Assembly: GCA_022678445.1 (NCBI GenBank)
Contig: JALBWU010000001.1
Coordinates: 124,001-188,000 of the forward strand
DNA length: 64,000 nt
Direction: 5' to 3'
DNA from: Candidatus Aramenus sp. CH1
GTDB taxonomy: Archaea > Thermoproteota > Thermoprotei_A > Sulfolobales > Sulfolobaceae
Shown here: positions 38,682 through 47,448 of the stretch, piece after piece
Layout: the number at the start of each line of letters is the position of its first letter
Numbering within the stretch: the stretch's first letter is position 1
The notes under the pieces: generated by a model
Database searches by the model: none
Told to the model about the DNA's origin: nothing
What the model saw: only the letters and a program-made list of their open reading frames with translations
Program-made: the position numbers and the translations under genes

Positions 38682-38725
38682 GGTCTAAAGTAGGTGTTAT
38701 ATACTAAATAAATATTACGGTAAAT
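38682..38725. promoter_or_regulatory. Divergent promoter with interlocked TATA elements
   Basis: TTATATAC (38697-38704) is centred 25.5 nt before ATG 38726 on the plus strand; the overlapping TATTTAGT (minus strand, 38703-38710) is centred about 26 nt before the minus-strand start at 38681. Confidence 0.6.
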
Positions 38726-39877
38726 ATGCTCACAGACAAAGCTCTCTCCGACGCGAAGTTCTACAACAAGCCCATAGCTTTGCTGTTCTACACTGAGGAC
38801 TGCGACGTGTGCAAGCCCTTGTTTGAGAAAGTTAAGGAGCTGAGCATCTCCAAGAGGTTCTACCTCTTTGAAGTGGACGCCATAGAGAGGAGCGACTACT
38901 TCATTAGGCTCACCAGGGGCTTAGTTCCCTCCATAGTAGTCGTGTCCCCAGAGGTAAAGCTCCTAGGTATTGTGGAGTCAAACGACGTGAACTTCGTGGA
39001 TAAAAGCTTGAGGAGAATCTACGAAAGGTACTCCCAAGGCTACAAGGGAGAGGAAATACCTTCCTTCTCCCCTGAACCGGACGATCCCTCGTTAGACGTG
39101 CTGTACGAAGTGCTCAACAGGGCGATGTCTGGCGAGACCGTAGACTTCAGGGGTGCGGAGTTCGTAAAACTCGTGTCCACGGTGCACAAGGAGTACCAGA
39201 AGGCGTTGAAGACGTTGAACCCGGAGAACGAGCTGGCCAAGTTTGTGGTAACAGGGGAAAGACCCCCCCTGGACGCCAAATACGTCTTCACCACAGCGTT
39301 CCTTGTGTCCTACGGCCTCCTTGAGCCCAAGGAGCTGTACCGCTTCTTTGGGGAGAGAGGCCTAGTTTACAGAAGCGAAAGGAAGGAGGGCTACGGTTAC
39401 CTAGTGGATCAGAGCATGGCAGGGAACGCTCTGATAACGCTCTACAACAGGACTGGGGACAGCGAGTACTTGAAGAGGGCGGAGGAGGTGTTCTCCTTCG
39501 TCAAGCAAAACCTGTCCACGGAGAAGGGCTTCAGGGACGTGATAATAAGGGACAAGGTCACTTCCTCCCTGTTCCTGGAGCCCCTGGCCAACGCAGAGGC
39601 TTCCCTGTTCTTCGCGAGGCTGTGGGCTGTAACAGAGAACGAGGAGGCAAAGAAGTTAGTGGAGGTGGCTATGAGGTGCGCCTTCGCAGGCTCAAGGGAC
39701 ATAAAGGTGCTATCCAGGATAGCCCTTACCATGGTCGTCCTCAACGAGAAGGTGAAAACTAGCGAGAAGGTAGCAGAACCAGACTACAGGGTCTACCTTG
39801 GGCACACCAGCTGTAAGTTCGAGTTTAATGGAACGTGCTTTAACTCGTTGGAGGAGATAAAGCCTAAAGTCTTCTAA
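38726..39877 (+). CDS. Thioredoxin-fold protein with C-terminal alpha-helical domain (YyaL-like, reduced)
   Basis: 383 residues. An N-terminal thioredoxin domain (about 1-110) has a Cys26-x2-Cys29 motif and a cis-proline site (LVPSIVVV). The rest is helical, with VDQSMAGNALITLYNRTGDSEYLKRAEEVFSFV and LEPLANAEASLFFARLW resembling the six-hairpin domain of the YyaL/SSP411 proteins, but that family is about 650 residues. Looks like a shortened relative; its function is unknown. The last 14 nt overlap the convergent DUF364-like gene. Confidence 0.7.
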   Translation: MLTDKALSDAKFYNKPIALLFYTEDCDVCKPLFEKVKELSISKRFYLFEVDAIERSDYFIRLTRGLVPSIVVVSPEVKLLGIVESNDVNFVDKSLRRIYERYSQGYKGEEIPSFSPEPDDPSLDVLYEVLNRAMSGETVDFRGAEFVKLVSTVHKEYQKALKTLNPENELAKFVVTGERPPLDAKYVFTTAFLVSYGLLEPKELYRFFGERGLVYRSERKEGYGYLVDQSMAGNALITLYNRTGDSEYLKRAEEVFSFVKQNLSTEKGFRDVIIRDKVTSSLFLEPLANAEASLFFARLWAVTENEEAKKLVEVAMRCAFAGSRDIKVLSRIALTMVVLNEKVKTSEKVAEPDYRVYLGHTSCKFEFNGTCFNSLEEIKPKVF

Positions 39878-40541
39878 AGCCTCTAGTTACGAACTTGTTT
39901 AACTGCCTCGCCCCTCCTCCTTCACACACTATTCTAAACACCCTATAGTTGTCCGTCGGTATCACCTTCCCAACTACCTCGAAACCGTACTTCTTGAGCG
40001 TCTGTGGGGCCTCAAAGGAGGACACACCTGTGAGCACTAGGTGATCTGCCCTCAGTCCCTTCAATACATTCTCCGTTGTGTTGAGGACAAAGGATGAGGC
40101 GAATATCACTGCAGTGTCGCACACCTCTCCCTTGTACTCGGAGAACGGCTTGAAGTTGGAGCTGTTCGAGAAGTCGTAAGCCACGACCTCCTTAAACCCT
40201 GAGGAGTTGACGTAGGGCTGATACCCAAAGACGCAGAGCTTGTTCCCCGTGAACAAGGTCATTGGGTCTCCCCTCTCTAGGTTCCTTCCACCTAAGGCGT
40301 TCAAGATGGCGAGGGATATGCTCCTCTTTATGGGGGAGTCTATTTCCTTGGCGACGTCATACGCGTTCTTTCCCACTATTTCCCCCGCGTTTTCAACTTC
40401 CCCTTCCGTCACGGTGTGGGAAAGTCCCACGCTCTGATTGTCCAAGATCACTGAAGTGAAGGCCACTCCTACACACAAGTTGATTACTTTTCTTTGCTTT
40501 AGCTCGTAAGACAGCTCCTCTATTGCTTCCTCCAAGATCAT
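39864..40541 (-). CDS. DUF364-like Rossmann-type protein (putative heavy-metal chelation family)
   Basis: 225 residues. VGVAFTSVIL, a GL.HT segment near residue 40, the Rossmann-like AVIFASSFVLNTT and the terminal LVLTGVSSFEAP loop agree with the DUF4213/DUF364 family. Members are proposed to bind metals; the evidence is structural only. It overlaps the nucleotidyltransferase gene by 4 nt. Confidence 0.72.
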   Translation of the reverse strand: MILEEAIEELSYELKQRKVINLCVGVAFTSVILDNQSVGLSHTVTEGEVENAGEIVGKNAYDVAKEIDSPIKRSISLAILNALGGRNLERGDPMTLFTGNKLCVFGYQPYVNSSGFKEVVAYDFSNSSNFKPFSEYKGEVCDTAVIFASSFVLNTTENVLKGLRADHLVLTGVSSFEAPQTLKKYGFEVVGKVIPTDNYRVFRIVCEGGGARQLNKFVTRGFRRL

Positions 40542-41629
40542 AGAATTATCTTCCCCCTTTCGTATATCGGCTCAGTAACTTCTTTGTTGGGCAATATAAC
40601 GGTTTCCCTGTTCAGGAGGACTCCGTCCCTTGTAAGGACTTCTTCTCCAACTATGGTGTCCTCCCTTAGGTGGTTCCACTTCCCTATCCTGGACTTGTCG
40701 GCTATAATGGTCCCAACTAAGTAAGAGTAATCCCCTACTTTCACGTTGTCCATTAGTATTGAGTTCCCCAGGAAGACTCCTTTGCCTATCTCAGAGCTCT
40801 TGCCTATGACCGAGTTTTGGGATATCACCGCCTCATCGCTTACCGACACACCAGGGGAGACGTAATAGGGAGGAGAGAGCGTTGCCCTCTCGCTCACCTT
40901 AGCCTCTGAGGAGACGAAGCCCTTTGGATGCTTCTCGGCCAACAAGTTAAAGTTGAGCTTCATGTAGTCCTTTGGGACTCCAATGTCTGCCCAAACGCCC
41001 TTATACTCGTAGACCGAGACGCACGTTGTGTCGAGCAACTTGGGCAAGAAGTCCTTGGCAATTGAGGCCTCGCTTGCCCCGTCCCTCCTTATGAGCGAGA
41101 AAACCTTTTTGTTGAAGACGTAAATCCCAGCGTTGATTAAGTTCGAAATGGGGTTCTCTGGCTTCTCCTGGATCTGCGCTAGAACGTCTCCCTCCGTGAT
41201 GAGGACGCCGTACCTCCTCGGGTTCTCAACTCTCTTGCCCACAACCGTGGCGGGGCAACCGGACTTCTCGTGGAACTTGAGCAGTTCTCTTACGTCAATC
41301 TCGCTATATATGTCCCCGTACACTACAAGTACGGTTTCGTCGAGTTTGTAGTTGGAGAAGATGTACTTTAAGGGGCCTGCATCGCCGAGGGGTTCTTTTT
41401 CTACCACTAACGTTGCTCTCCTCCCCATTGCCTCCAAGTGGGATATGACCTTTTCCGCCATCACCCTCAGGGAAAGGTACACGTCATTTATGCCTGCGAG
41501 CTCTATGGAGTCCAGAATGTAGTCTATTATGGGCTTACCTAAAACGGGGAAGAGGGCCTTGGGTTTGGTAAGGCTGAGGGGCCTAAGCCTGGTGGCGTAG
41601 CCTCCAGCTAGGACAATGGCAGAAACCAT
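40538..41629 (-). CDS. Sugar-phosphate nucleotidyltransferase (mannose/glucose-1-phosphate type)
   Basis: 363 residues. Nucleotide-binding LAGGYATRLRPLSLTKPKALFPV, the VVYGDIYSEID metal site, NAGIYVF and a C-terminal left-handed beta-helix built of hexapeptide repeats (about 240-340). Makes an NDP-sugar for glycans; the base and sugar used cannot be read with certainty. Precedes the DUF364-like gene in one transcript. Confidence 0.9.
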   Translation of the reverse strand: MVSAIVLAGGYATRLRPLSLTKPKALFPVLGKPIIDYILDSIELAGINDVYLSLRVMAEKVISHLEAMGRRATLVVEKEPLGDAGPLKYIFSNYKLDETVLVVYGDIYSEIDVRELLKFHEKSGCPATVVGKRVENPRRYGVLITEGDVLAQIQEKPENPISNLINAGIYVFNKKVFSLIRRDGASEASIAKDFLPKLLDTTCVSVYEYKGVWADIGVPKDYMKLNFNLLAEKHPKGFVSSEAKVSERATLSPPYYVSPGVSVSDEAVISQNSVIGKSSEIGKGVFLGNSILMDNVKVGDYSYLVGTIIADKSRIGKWNHLREDTIVGEEVLTRDGVLLNRETVILPNKEVTEPIYERGKIIL

Positions 41630-41659
41630 AAGAATAAAAGAGGACTGCAGAAAAAAGCT

Positions 41660-42295
41660 TTACTTGTTGAGGTATTTCTGTAACTTCTTGTCCGCCCAGT
41701 CCCAGTTGACTATGTTCCACCAGTTGTTTACGTAGTCTGCCCTCTTATTCTTGTACTGCAAGTAGTAGGCGTGCTCGAACTCGTCCAAGATCAGTATAAT
41801 TGGTAGCTCAGCTATGTGGTTCTGGAAGTGGTTCTCGAAGGTCATGATCTCCAAGTTACCGCTCTCGGTGTCGTAATATAGCACAGTCCACCCTGTCCCT
41901 GGTAGGGAGTTGGCCGCCTCAGTAAACACGGCCTTGAACTTGTCGAAGCTGCCAAACTGCTTGTCTATTAAGTCAGCAAGTGCTCCTCCCGGCTTCCCTC
42001 CACCCTTTCCGTTGGGTGCCATGTTTTCCCAGTAAAGCGCATGCAACTTGTGACCGTTGATGTTGAACACGAGGCCCCTAAGAATACCTTGGATGTCGTA
42101 CTGCCCTGACTGCACTTCTCCCTTTATGACCTTGTTTAGCCTGTCAAGGAAGGAGTTCGCCCCGTTCACGTATCCCTTATGGTGTCCATTGTAGTGGACG
42201 TCTATTATGTCCTTACTTATGTACGGCTCTAATGCGTCCACCTTATATGGAAGGGGCGGTAGTTCGTACTTTTTGAACGATATGGAAGAACTCAT
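41660..42295 (-). CDS. sod: Superoxide dismutase (Fe type)
   Basis: 211 residues. Metal ligands are found in [20 protein letters not shown] and [11 protein letters not shown], and the conserved [11 protein letters not shown] end. Sulfolobus SODs are iron enzymes; metal choice here is by analogy. A GATAAAA box (minus strand, 42319-42325) is about 26 nt before the ATG, so it is a leaderless, single-gene unit. Confidence 0.95.
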   Translation of the reverse strand: MSSSISFKKYELPPLPYKVDALEPYISKDIIDVHYNGHHKGYVNGANSFLDRLNKVIKGEVQSGQYDIQGILRGLVFNINGHKLHALYWENMAPNGKGGGKPGGALADLIDKQFGSFDKFKAVFTEAANSLPGTGWTVLYYDTESGNLEIMTFENHFQNHIAELPIILILDEFEHAYYLQYKNKRADYVNNWWNIVNWDWADKKLQKYLNK

Positions 42296-42318
42296 AACAA
42301 CAATTAATTGATAGTAAC

Positions 42319-42325
42319 TTTTATC
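42319..42325 (-). promoter_or_regulatory. TATA box of superoxide dismutase gene
   Basis: Minus-strand GATAAAA about 26 nt before ATG 42295. Confidence 0.55.
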
Positions 42326-42407
42326 TCTTTCGCATTAGCTAGAAGTCCCAAGCACTTTACAGTCCTAGACTTAGGCGCTCTCTACAAGGCTCTACAGGAG
42401 AGCAACC

Positions 42408-42415
42408 TATAAATA
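42408..42415 (+). promoter_or_regulatory. Orphan TATA box in the 253-bp sod/608-aa intergenic region
   Basis: TATAAATA predicts a start near 42437. Behind it is only a 13-codon frame (ATG 42445 to TAA 42486) and A/T-rich sequence, then the promoter of the next gene. Confidence 0.35.
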
Positions 42416-42519
42416 GTACGGGAAATCCTAATTATTTCGAGTTAATGAGTACAAAGGAAAATCGTATTACCACGTATAGCCCATAATGAATAAACGCCAA
42501 CAAAATTTTATAATTCTCC

Positions 42520-42527
42520 TTATATTA
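42520..42527 (+). promoter_or_regulatory. TATA box of the 608-aa membrane protein gene
   Basis: TTATATTA, centred 25.5 nt before ATG 42549; leaderless transcript expected. Confidence 0.6.
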
Positions 42528-42548
42528 TAGTATATTAGCGATAAAGAA

Positions 42549-44375
42549 ATGAAAATTAAGGTAACCACCGAGAAGTTCAACGACTACGTAGAGAGAGGAG
42601 CACTGGCCATATTGAACTCCTTTTTGGCAATAGAGCTAGTTAAGGATTTCGGTTTCCCACAGCTGTACGAGTATGCGCTAGTGCCCTTCGCAGTTATAAT
42701 AACTGTGTTTATACCGTTCTTCATGACATCGTTTATCTCGGTACTCTACGTAAGCACTATGATTTACAATATGACTGCCCATTACACACTTGCCCTTTAC
42801 CAAGGTTACTTGGACGTATTTCTCCTCGCGGTGCTGGGCATCTTGTTACCGGTTACAGTGGAGCTGAAGTTTAAGTCCCTTCAAGCTTTCATAGGAATAA
42901 ATAGCGTGGTGGCTTATACAGCCTTTCCCGCATCGGCGCTTTTCCTTTTCGCTGGGATATCTGAGAAACGTAGCGTGGTCATTAACTCCATATCGTCGCT
43001 TCCCCTGGTTATTTGGATGATCTACCCCAATTTCGTAGACCCCCCGATCTATAGACTGTCCTTGGCGATAGCACTCGTCATAGTAGGGGCAGCGATGATG
43101 GGGGTCAAGAAAGCCTTTAGCCCGATAGGCGCAGTGTTGCCCGCAGTGGCCCTATACTACGCAGTACATTCTTTGCCACTAAGCCAAGTAATTGAGGCCG
43201 CCCTCCTGGCTGTAGCTATAAACGTGGTACCAGTCGCCCTACAGTTCCTGGAGAACAAGTCTATCGAAAGGTCGGAATTTGAGCAGTTGAGGAATTCGTT
43301 AAACGGTAGTATGGAGGAAGCTATTATCTCTCTGCAAAGGCTCAACAAGGTTGACGACGAGAGGCTTTCTTCGTTGTGCACAAAGAACTTAGAATTCTTG
43401 GCCTCTGTATACAACGACCTAGCTAAGTGCAACGACAGGAAGTGCACTGAGGAATTATCCCTGAAGTTTAGCAGAGCGAAGGAGGAAATAGAAAGGCAGA
43501 TAGACGAGGAGTTGTTCAAAATCATCGTAGAGTTTAACGAGAAGGCCAGGAAGTTAAGGAAACTCAACTTGCCTGTAGGAGAGATACCGCCAGGAGAGAG
43601 GAAGTTCACGCTTAACTCAAGCGGGGTGGACTACGCATACAGCGTAATCTCTTCAATAAACTCGAGCCTTGACGCCACAGTAAAGAGTCTCAACGAGACA
43701 GCTAAGAACTTAAACCAGATATTTGGCACCAACTTCAACCTCCTTTTAAGCAAAAACGTAGACAAGATAGTTGAGGCCTCCGAGGCTCTCTTGAATAAGG
43801 AATTAATTGAGAGGATGAAGAGCTTAATAGAGATGGAAAAAGACATTCTAGCCAAGCTCAACGATAGCTCCATCACTCAGCTAAAGCTAAAGCTTACAAG
43901 AGATCTGAACTTAATAGACCTAGATAACGTAACCTTCTACGAAGTAAACCAGCTAGTTGCGGCCACCAGGGAAATAAACAAGATAATAGACTCGGAAGTG
44001 CAGAAGATTAGCAATACACGCACAAACGGGAAGCTTCCTCCCTTCCTTGTCGAAAGGATATTGAACGCGGGAAACAAACTACAGAAGAGCATAAAAGACG
44101 CCAAGAGCCTTTACGACAAGTTCAGTGAGTTCCTAGCCTCTATTGACGAGGTCAACGAAGTGCTGGACATTCTGTCTAAAGAGGAGGTGCTGGAGGACCT
44201 ATTCAGCCTAATGGAAAGCAATTCCAGCCAGATCATAAGCACACTAAGCGAGGGATCATGCATAAACATTTCCGATATAGGGATTGACGAGTCGTTCTCC
44301 CCTTACGTTATTTATTGGCTGGAGAACAAGGAACTGAAAGTAAAGAAGGTCAAAAACTCCATCTGCTTATCTTAG
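42549..44375 (+). CDS. Membrane protein with long coiled-coil cytoplasmic domain (608 aa)
   Basis: Not recognised. Residues ~15-235 contain about eight transmembrane helices; from ~240 to ~580 the sequence is heptad-rich helix (repeated I/L/V at a/d positions, many K/E/N/S) and ends with a short [18 protein letters not shown] region. This two-part shape resembles FUSC/aromatic-acid exporter proteins and also membrane-bound chemoreceptor-like scaffolds, but no signature of either is present. Convergent with, and overlapping by 9 nt, the TusA-like gene. Base composition is lower in GC than its neighbours. Confidence 0.65.
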   Translation: MKIKVTTEKFNDYVERGALAILNSFLAIELVKDFGFPQLYEYALVPFAVIITVFIPFFMTSFISVLYVSTMIYNMTAHYTLALYQGYLDVFLLAVLGILLPVTVELKFKSLQAFIGINSVVAYTAFPASALFLFAGISEKRSVVINSISSLPLVIWMIYPNFVDPPIYRLSLAIALVIVGAAMMGVKKAFSPIGAVLPAVALYYAVHSLPLSQVIEAALLAVAINVVPVALQFLENKSIERSEFEQLRNSLNGSMEEAIISLQRLNKVDDERLSSLCTKNLEFLASVYNDLAKCNDRKCTEELSLKFSRAKEEIERQIDEELFKIIVEFNEKARKLRKLNLPVGEIPPGERKFTLNSSGVDYAYSVISSINSSLDATVKSLNETAKNLNQIFGTNFNLLLSKNVDKIVEASEALLNKELIERMKSLIEMEKDILAKLNDSSITQLKLKLTRDLNLIDLDNVTFYEVNQLVAATREINKIIDSEVQKISNTRTNGKLPPFLVERILNAGNKLQKSIKDAKSLYDKFSEFLASIDEVNEVLDILSKEEVLEDLFSLMESNSSQIISTLSEGSCINISDIGIDESFSPYVIYWLENKELKVKKVKNSICLS

Positions 44376-44585
44376 CCTTTTTATGACTATTTCTGCGTGG
44401 TCCCCTACAACATCGCCCTTGAAGAGGTACCTTGGGGCGTTCTTAAGTAGCAGGTGAGTGCACAAGATCCTGTCGGAGTCCGCTATTACTTGGATACTCT
44501 CCCCTGGTTTAAGGGCGACCAAGTGTTTTGAGAGCTCCAGGATAAACTCCTCGCAGGATTTTCCCCTGAGATCTAATGTGGTCAT
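44367..44585 (-). CDS. TusA/SirA-like small protein
   Basis: 72 residues. [19 protein letters not shown] corresponds to the TusA motif with one conserved Cys (Cys11), but the usual C-P-x-P is C-E-E-F. A TusA-like alpha/beta fold is likely. Sulfur-transfer proteins of this type are common in sulfur-oxidising Sulfolobales; whether this variant carries sulfane sulfur is unclear. Confidence 0.7.
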   Translation of the reverse strand: MTTLDLRGKSCEEFILELSKHLVALKPGESIQVIADSDRILCTHLLLKNAPRYLFKGDVVGDHAEIVIKRLR

Positions 44586-44620
44586 AAAAGTTTACTTCTA
44601 TTTTTTAGATTTAAACTTAA

Positions 44621-45409
44621 CTAGATAATCAATTTTCTCTCAAGATTCTTTTGTTCTAAATTTTTCTGTTCTTTCTCTACTTTTTCCCACAAGGCATCGT
44701 AGTTACTCAGCATGAAGTTGTAGACCTTAAGTATCCTCTTCATTACCTCAGCGTCGCTTAGTGGGTAAATCCTGACCCCTACCCTCCCAACGCTAGCTCC
44801 CCTTATCATGAGCCAGTGGGCAAACACCTCGATTGGGTAAAGGGACTTGACCCTCTCCAGGGGCAACTTGCTCCTATACAGCCAGTAGAGCTCCCTCACG
44901 AAGTTGCTGGAGATGTTCCTCATCATCTTTTCCTCCCACTGCTCGAGGTACTTTTCGCCTTCCTTTAGCATGACGTTCCTCAAGTAGTTGTACTCCTCTT
45001 CGGCGTTGTCGCTTAGGACTAACCCGGTCACCGCCATCAGGAAGTCCTTTTGGGCCATGAAGGAGTCGAAGTCCCTGTTGACGTATAGCCACGCGGTAGC
45101 AGCGAAGGAGTCCACAATTCCGTACATGAGCTTGTTGACGAGCTCTTCCTTGTTTACCTCTTTTTTCACGCGCTCCCCTGACAGTATCCTAGCGAGCTCC
45201 TCGAAGTCTACCGTTCCCGCGTAGACGAGCTTGCCGTCTATGAAGACCGAAGGAGTCGATATTACTCCCCTCTCGATTGCGAGGAACGGGTAGAGCTCTG
45301 TGTCGATCAGCTGGACTTTACCCAATAGACCACGTTGATCAAGGAACTCAATTAGTAGGTTGCACTCAGTACAGTTTTTATGCGTAAATATCTCTACCTT
45401 CATTTCCAC
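44621..45409 (-). CDS. Glutaredoxin/thioredoxin-domain protein with helical C-terminal domain
   Basis: 262 residues. The N-terminal ~80 residues form a small thioredoxin fold with Cys13-x2-Cys16 (KNCTECN) and a cis-Pro in STPSV; the remaining ~180 are helical and unrecognised. The end contains a short tandem EQKNLEQKNLERK. It lies 14 nt after the XPD gene in the same operon. Confidence 0.7.
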   Translation of the reverse strand: MEMKVEIFTHKNCTECNLLIEFLDQRGLLGKVQLIDTELYPFLAIERGVISTPSVFIDGKLVYAGTVDFEELARILSGERVKKEVNKEELVNKLMYGIVDSFAATAWLYVNRDFDSFMAQKDFLMAVTGLVLSDNAEEEYNYLRNVMLKEGEKYLEQWEEKMMRNISSNFVRELYWLYRSKLPLERVKSLYPIEVFAHWLMIRGASVGRVGVRIYPLSDAEVMKRILKVYNFMLSNYDALWEKVEKEQKNLEQKNLERKLII

Positions 45410-45423
45410 ACAATTTCAAACAG

Positions 45424-47049
45424 CTATAATTTAACTTTAGCGGGGTTGAAGCACTTGAGCCTCATCTTCCACCAGACGTTCTCGAACCTCTTGTCTAATA
45501 GCCACACGTTTACCTCGTCCTCTGGGCTCCTGATGGCCCTGCCTATAGCCTGTTTCACGGAGATCGAGGCCGGTATCTTAACTAGGAGTTCCTCCACTCT
45601 TCCGTCACCGTGCTTAGCGACCTCTTGGGCCCTCAGCTTTAGGTAGTCGTCCACAGGGGGATAGGGTACCCCAGCTATGACAACGTCTGAGATCAAGCTC
45701 TTCCCGTTTTCCGTGAGCTCTATTCCCTCGGAGAACTTTCCCCTCGCTACCACTGCTATTACCGTTTTCCCTTCCTTGACCTTTTCCTCTAACTCCTCCA
45801 AAGTTGAGCTATCCCCCTCCACGAACTTCCTCACTTTGACGTATTCCATGACCTCCTCCATTACTTGGTAGCTGGGAAACACCGCCAAGACGTTGCCCCT
45901 AGAGGAGTAGAATACCTTAAGCACGTAGCTGGCGTACCTTTTCCACATCTCCTTTGTCCTGAGGGGATAGGAGGAAGTGACGTCCGTGGCCAAGAGGCAA
46001 TTCACTCTACCCGTTAGCCTCTCCTTTACCTCCTTTTCTGCGTCGACGTAAAGAACCTTCCTCGTAATCCCCATTACTTTCCTCATGTACTCTAGGGGCT
46101 GAAGCGTCCCAGACATGAGGAGGAAGGCGGTGTCCTCGTTTAGAACTGAAAGGTACTGGGAAGGTGTAAGAGGCTTCGACACTAGGCTCCCCCTGTAGGA
46201 AAACACCTTGTTGAGCTTAGCGCTCTTGTAGAACTTTATTACTGAGCCCAAGTGTATCTTCGACACCTTCCTCCTCTTTATCGCCTCCTCCCTTACCCTG
46301 TCGTACTCCCCTTGTAGGACCTCTAGCTCCCAGTCCTCCAGGGGAGAAAACCCCTCCACGAGGATGTACTTTTCCTCAGCCTTCACCACCTGCTTGAAGT
46401 TAGCCTCAACCTTCTCCAAGACCTTCTTTGCCTCCTCTGATGTAGCCTCGCGCTTTGCCATGTTTATTACGTTCTGGGTCAGCTTCCTTTCCTCCAAGTC
46501 GTTCAAGTAGTCTAGGTTATGTGCCTCGTCTACTACAACTGCAAACTCCCTCAAGTCGAGCCCCAGTCCCTCCCTTAAGTACGGCAGAAACAAGTACGGG
46601 TAAGTCACTGCGACTACTTCAGATTCGCCCAAGTTCTCCAGCAAGGAGTAATACGGGCAAAATCCCTTCTCCACTCCTTCCTTCTTGAGTCTCCTAAGGA
46701 AGTTAAAGGGAGTGTCGCTTACCTCCACCTTTGCTGGGGCGAATATGTCGCACGAGGAACACTTAATGTCCTCTGGATCCGCGTTCCCGTCTGAAAAGGG
46801 GCAAGCAGTGGTCTTTCCCACTAAGAAGGAAAACGTCTTGCCCAGCCTCTTGGCCTCCCTGTACACTGGGAAAAACTCATTGTGAGTCCTCACTACGAAG
46901 AGAACTCTGGGCTTGACATCAAAAGAAACTAAAAGGGAAAATAGGGTCTTTCCGCTCCCGGTAGGAGCTTGAAGGGCTACTAAAAACCCGTTTTTAAGGT
47001 GTTCGACCACCTTGTCCTTGATCGCTCTCTGCCAGTGCCTTAGATCCAC
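45424..47049 (-). CDS. xpd: XPD/Rad3-family iron-sulfur DNA helicase
   Basis: 541 residues. Walker A with Lys34 (PTGSGKT), DEAH box (174-177), and a four-cysteine [4Fe-4S] domain between them (Cys83, 97, 100, 131), matching the Sulfolobus XPD arrangement; C-terminal motif VI QAIGRAIRSPED. A 5'-3' helicase of nucleotide excision repair. Overlaps the small upstream gene by 10 nt. Confidence 0.94.
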   Translation of the reverse strand: MDLRHWQRAIKDKVVEHLKNGFLVALQAPTGSGKTLFSLLVSFDVKPRVLFVVRTHNEFFPVYREAKRLGKTFSFLVGKTTACPFSDGNADPEDIKCSSCDIFAPAKVEVSDTPFNFLRRLKKEGVEKGFCPYYSLLENLGESEVVAVTYPYLFLPYLREGLGLDLREFAVVVDEAHNLDYLNDLEERKLTQNVINMAKREATSEEAKKVLEKVEANFKQVVKAEEKYILVEGFSPLEDWELEVLQGEYDRVREEAIKRRKVSKIHLGSVIKFYKSAKLNKVFSYRGSLVSKPLTPSQYLSVLNEDTAFLLMSGTLQPLEYMRKVMGITRKVLYVDAEKEVKERLTGRVNCLLATDVTSSYPLRTKEMWKRYASYVLKVFYSSRGNVLAVFPSYQVMEEVMEYVKVRKFVEGDSSTLEELEEKVKEGKTVIAVVARGKFSEGIELTENGKSLISDVVIAGVPYPPVDDYLKLRAQEVAKHGDGRVEELLVKIPASISVKQAIGRAIRSPEDEVNVWLLDKRFENVWWKMRLKCFNPAKVKL

Positions 47050-47330
47050 TCTTCTGTCTTCACAACAATCTCGTCCATCATTATATACTTAACGAAGGGC
47101 TTCTCTGACAGCTTTACAACTTCCCTGGCCTTCCCCCTTACCTTAACGGTGAACATGAAGTTGAAGACCTTCTCGACGTTTACCAGCTGTGATATCTCCC
47201 TCACTACCTCCTCTGATGGGGGTACCTCAAGGATTACAGTAGCTCTAACTTCGGTGCTTGGAGAGTTTTCAGCTATCTGGACTATCCTATAGTCCACCTT
47301 CGACCTCGTTATTTCTCTCACATTAGACAT
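47040..47330 (-). CDS. Hypothetical protein (96 aa) upstream of XPD
   Basis: Not recognised. Predicted mixed alpha/beta, with a repeat-like REVV/REIS pattern and no Cys or His cluster. It overlaps the start of the XPD gene by 10 nt and is the first cistron of the xpd operon, so it is probably a real gene. A partner or regulator of XPD would be a guess. Confidence 0.65.
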   Translation of the reverse strand: MSNVREITRSKVDYRIVQIAENSPSTEVRATVILEVPPSEEVVREISQLVNVEKVFNFMFTVKVRGKAREVVKLSEKPFVKYIMMDEIVVKTEEWI

Positions 47331-47418
47331 TCTCTACTACACCTCTTCTAAAGATAATATGCTATTTTAACATTATAAAACCTTTTCCCTCCGTGGGCCA
47401 TGGTGGGAGAGCAAGGGA

Positions 47419-47445
47419 TATAAGCCGGTTTATAATTGGCTTATA
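47419..47445. promoter_or_regulatory. Palindromic operator overlapping the thiC promoter
   Basis: Perfect 8-bp inverted repeat TATAAGCC (47419-47426) and GGCTTATA (47438-47445) with an 11-nt spacer. The left arm coincides with the ATATAAG TATA box, about 28 nt before ATG 47449, and the right arm covers the expected transcription start. A dimeric repressor bound here would block initiation. In archaea thiC is known to be controlled by ThiR, a regulator with a ThiN domain; that this is its site is inference. Confidence 0.65.
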
Positions 47446-47448
47446 ATA

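Noticed and set aside
42445-42486. 13-codon reading frame in the sod intergenic region
   Set aside because: Too short to support as a gene from sequence alone; kept only as a note on the orphan promoter.
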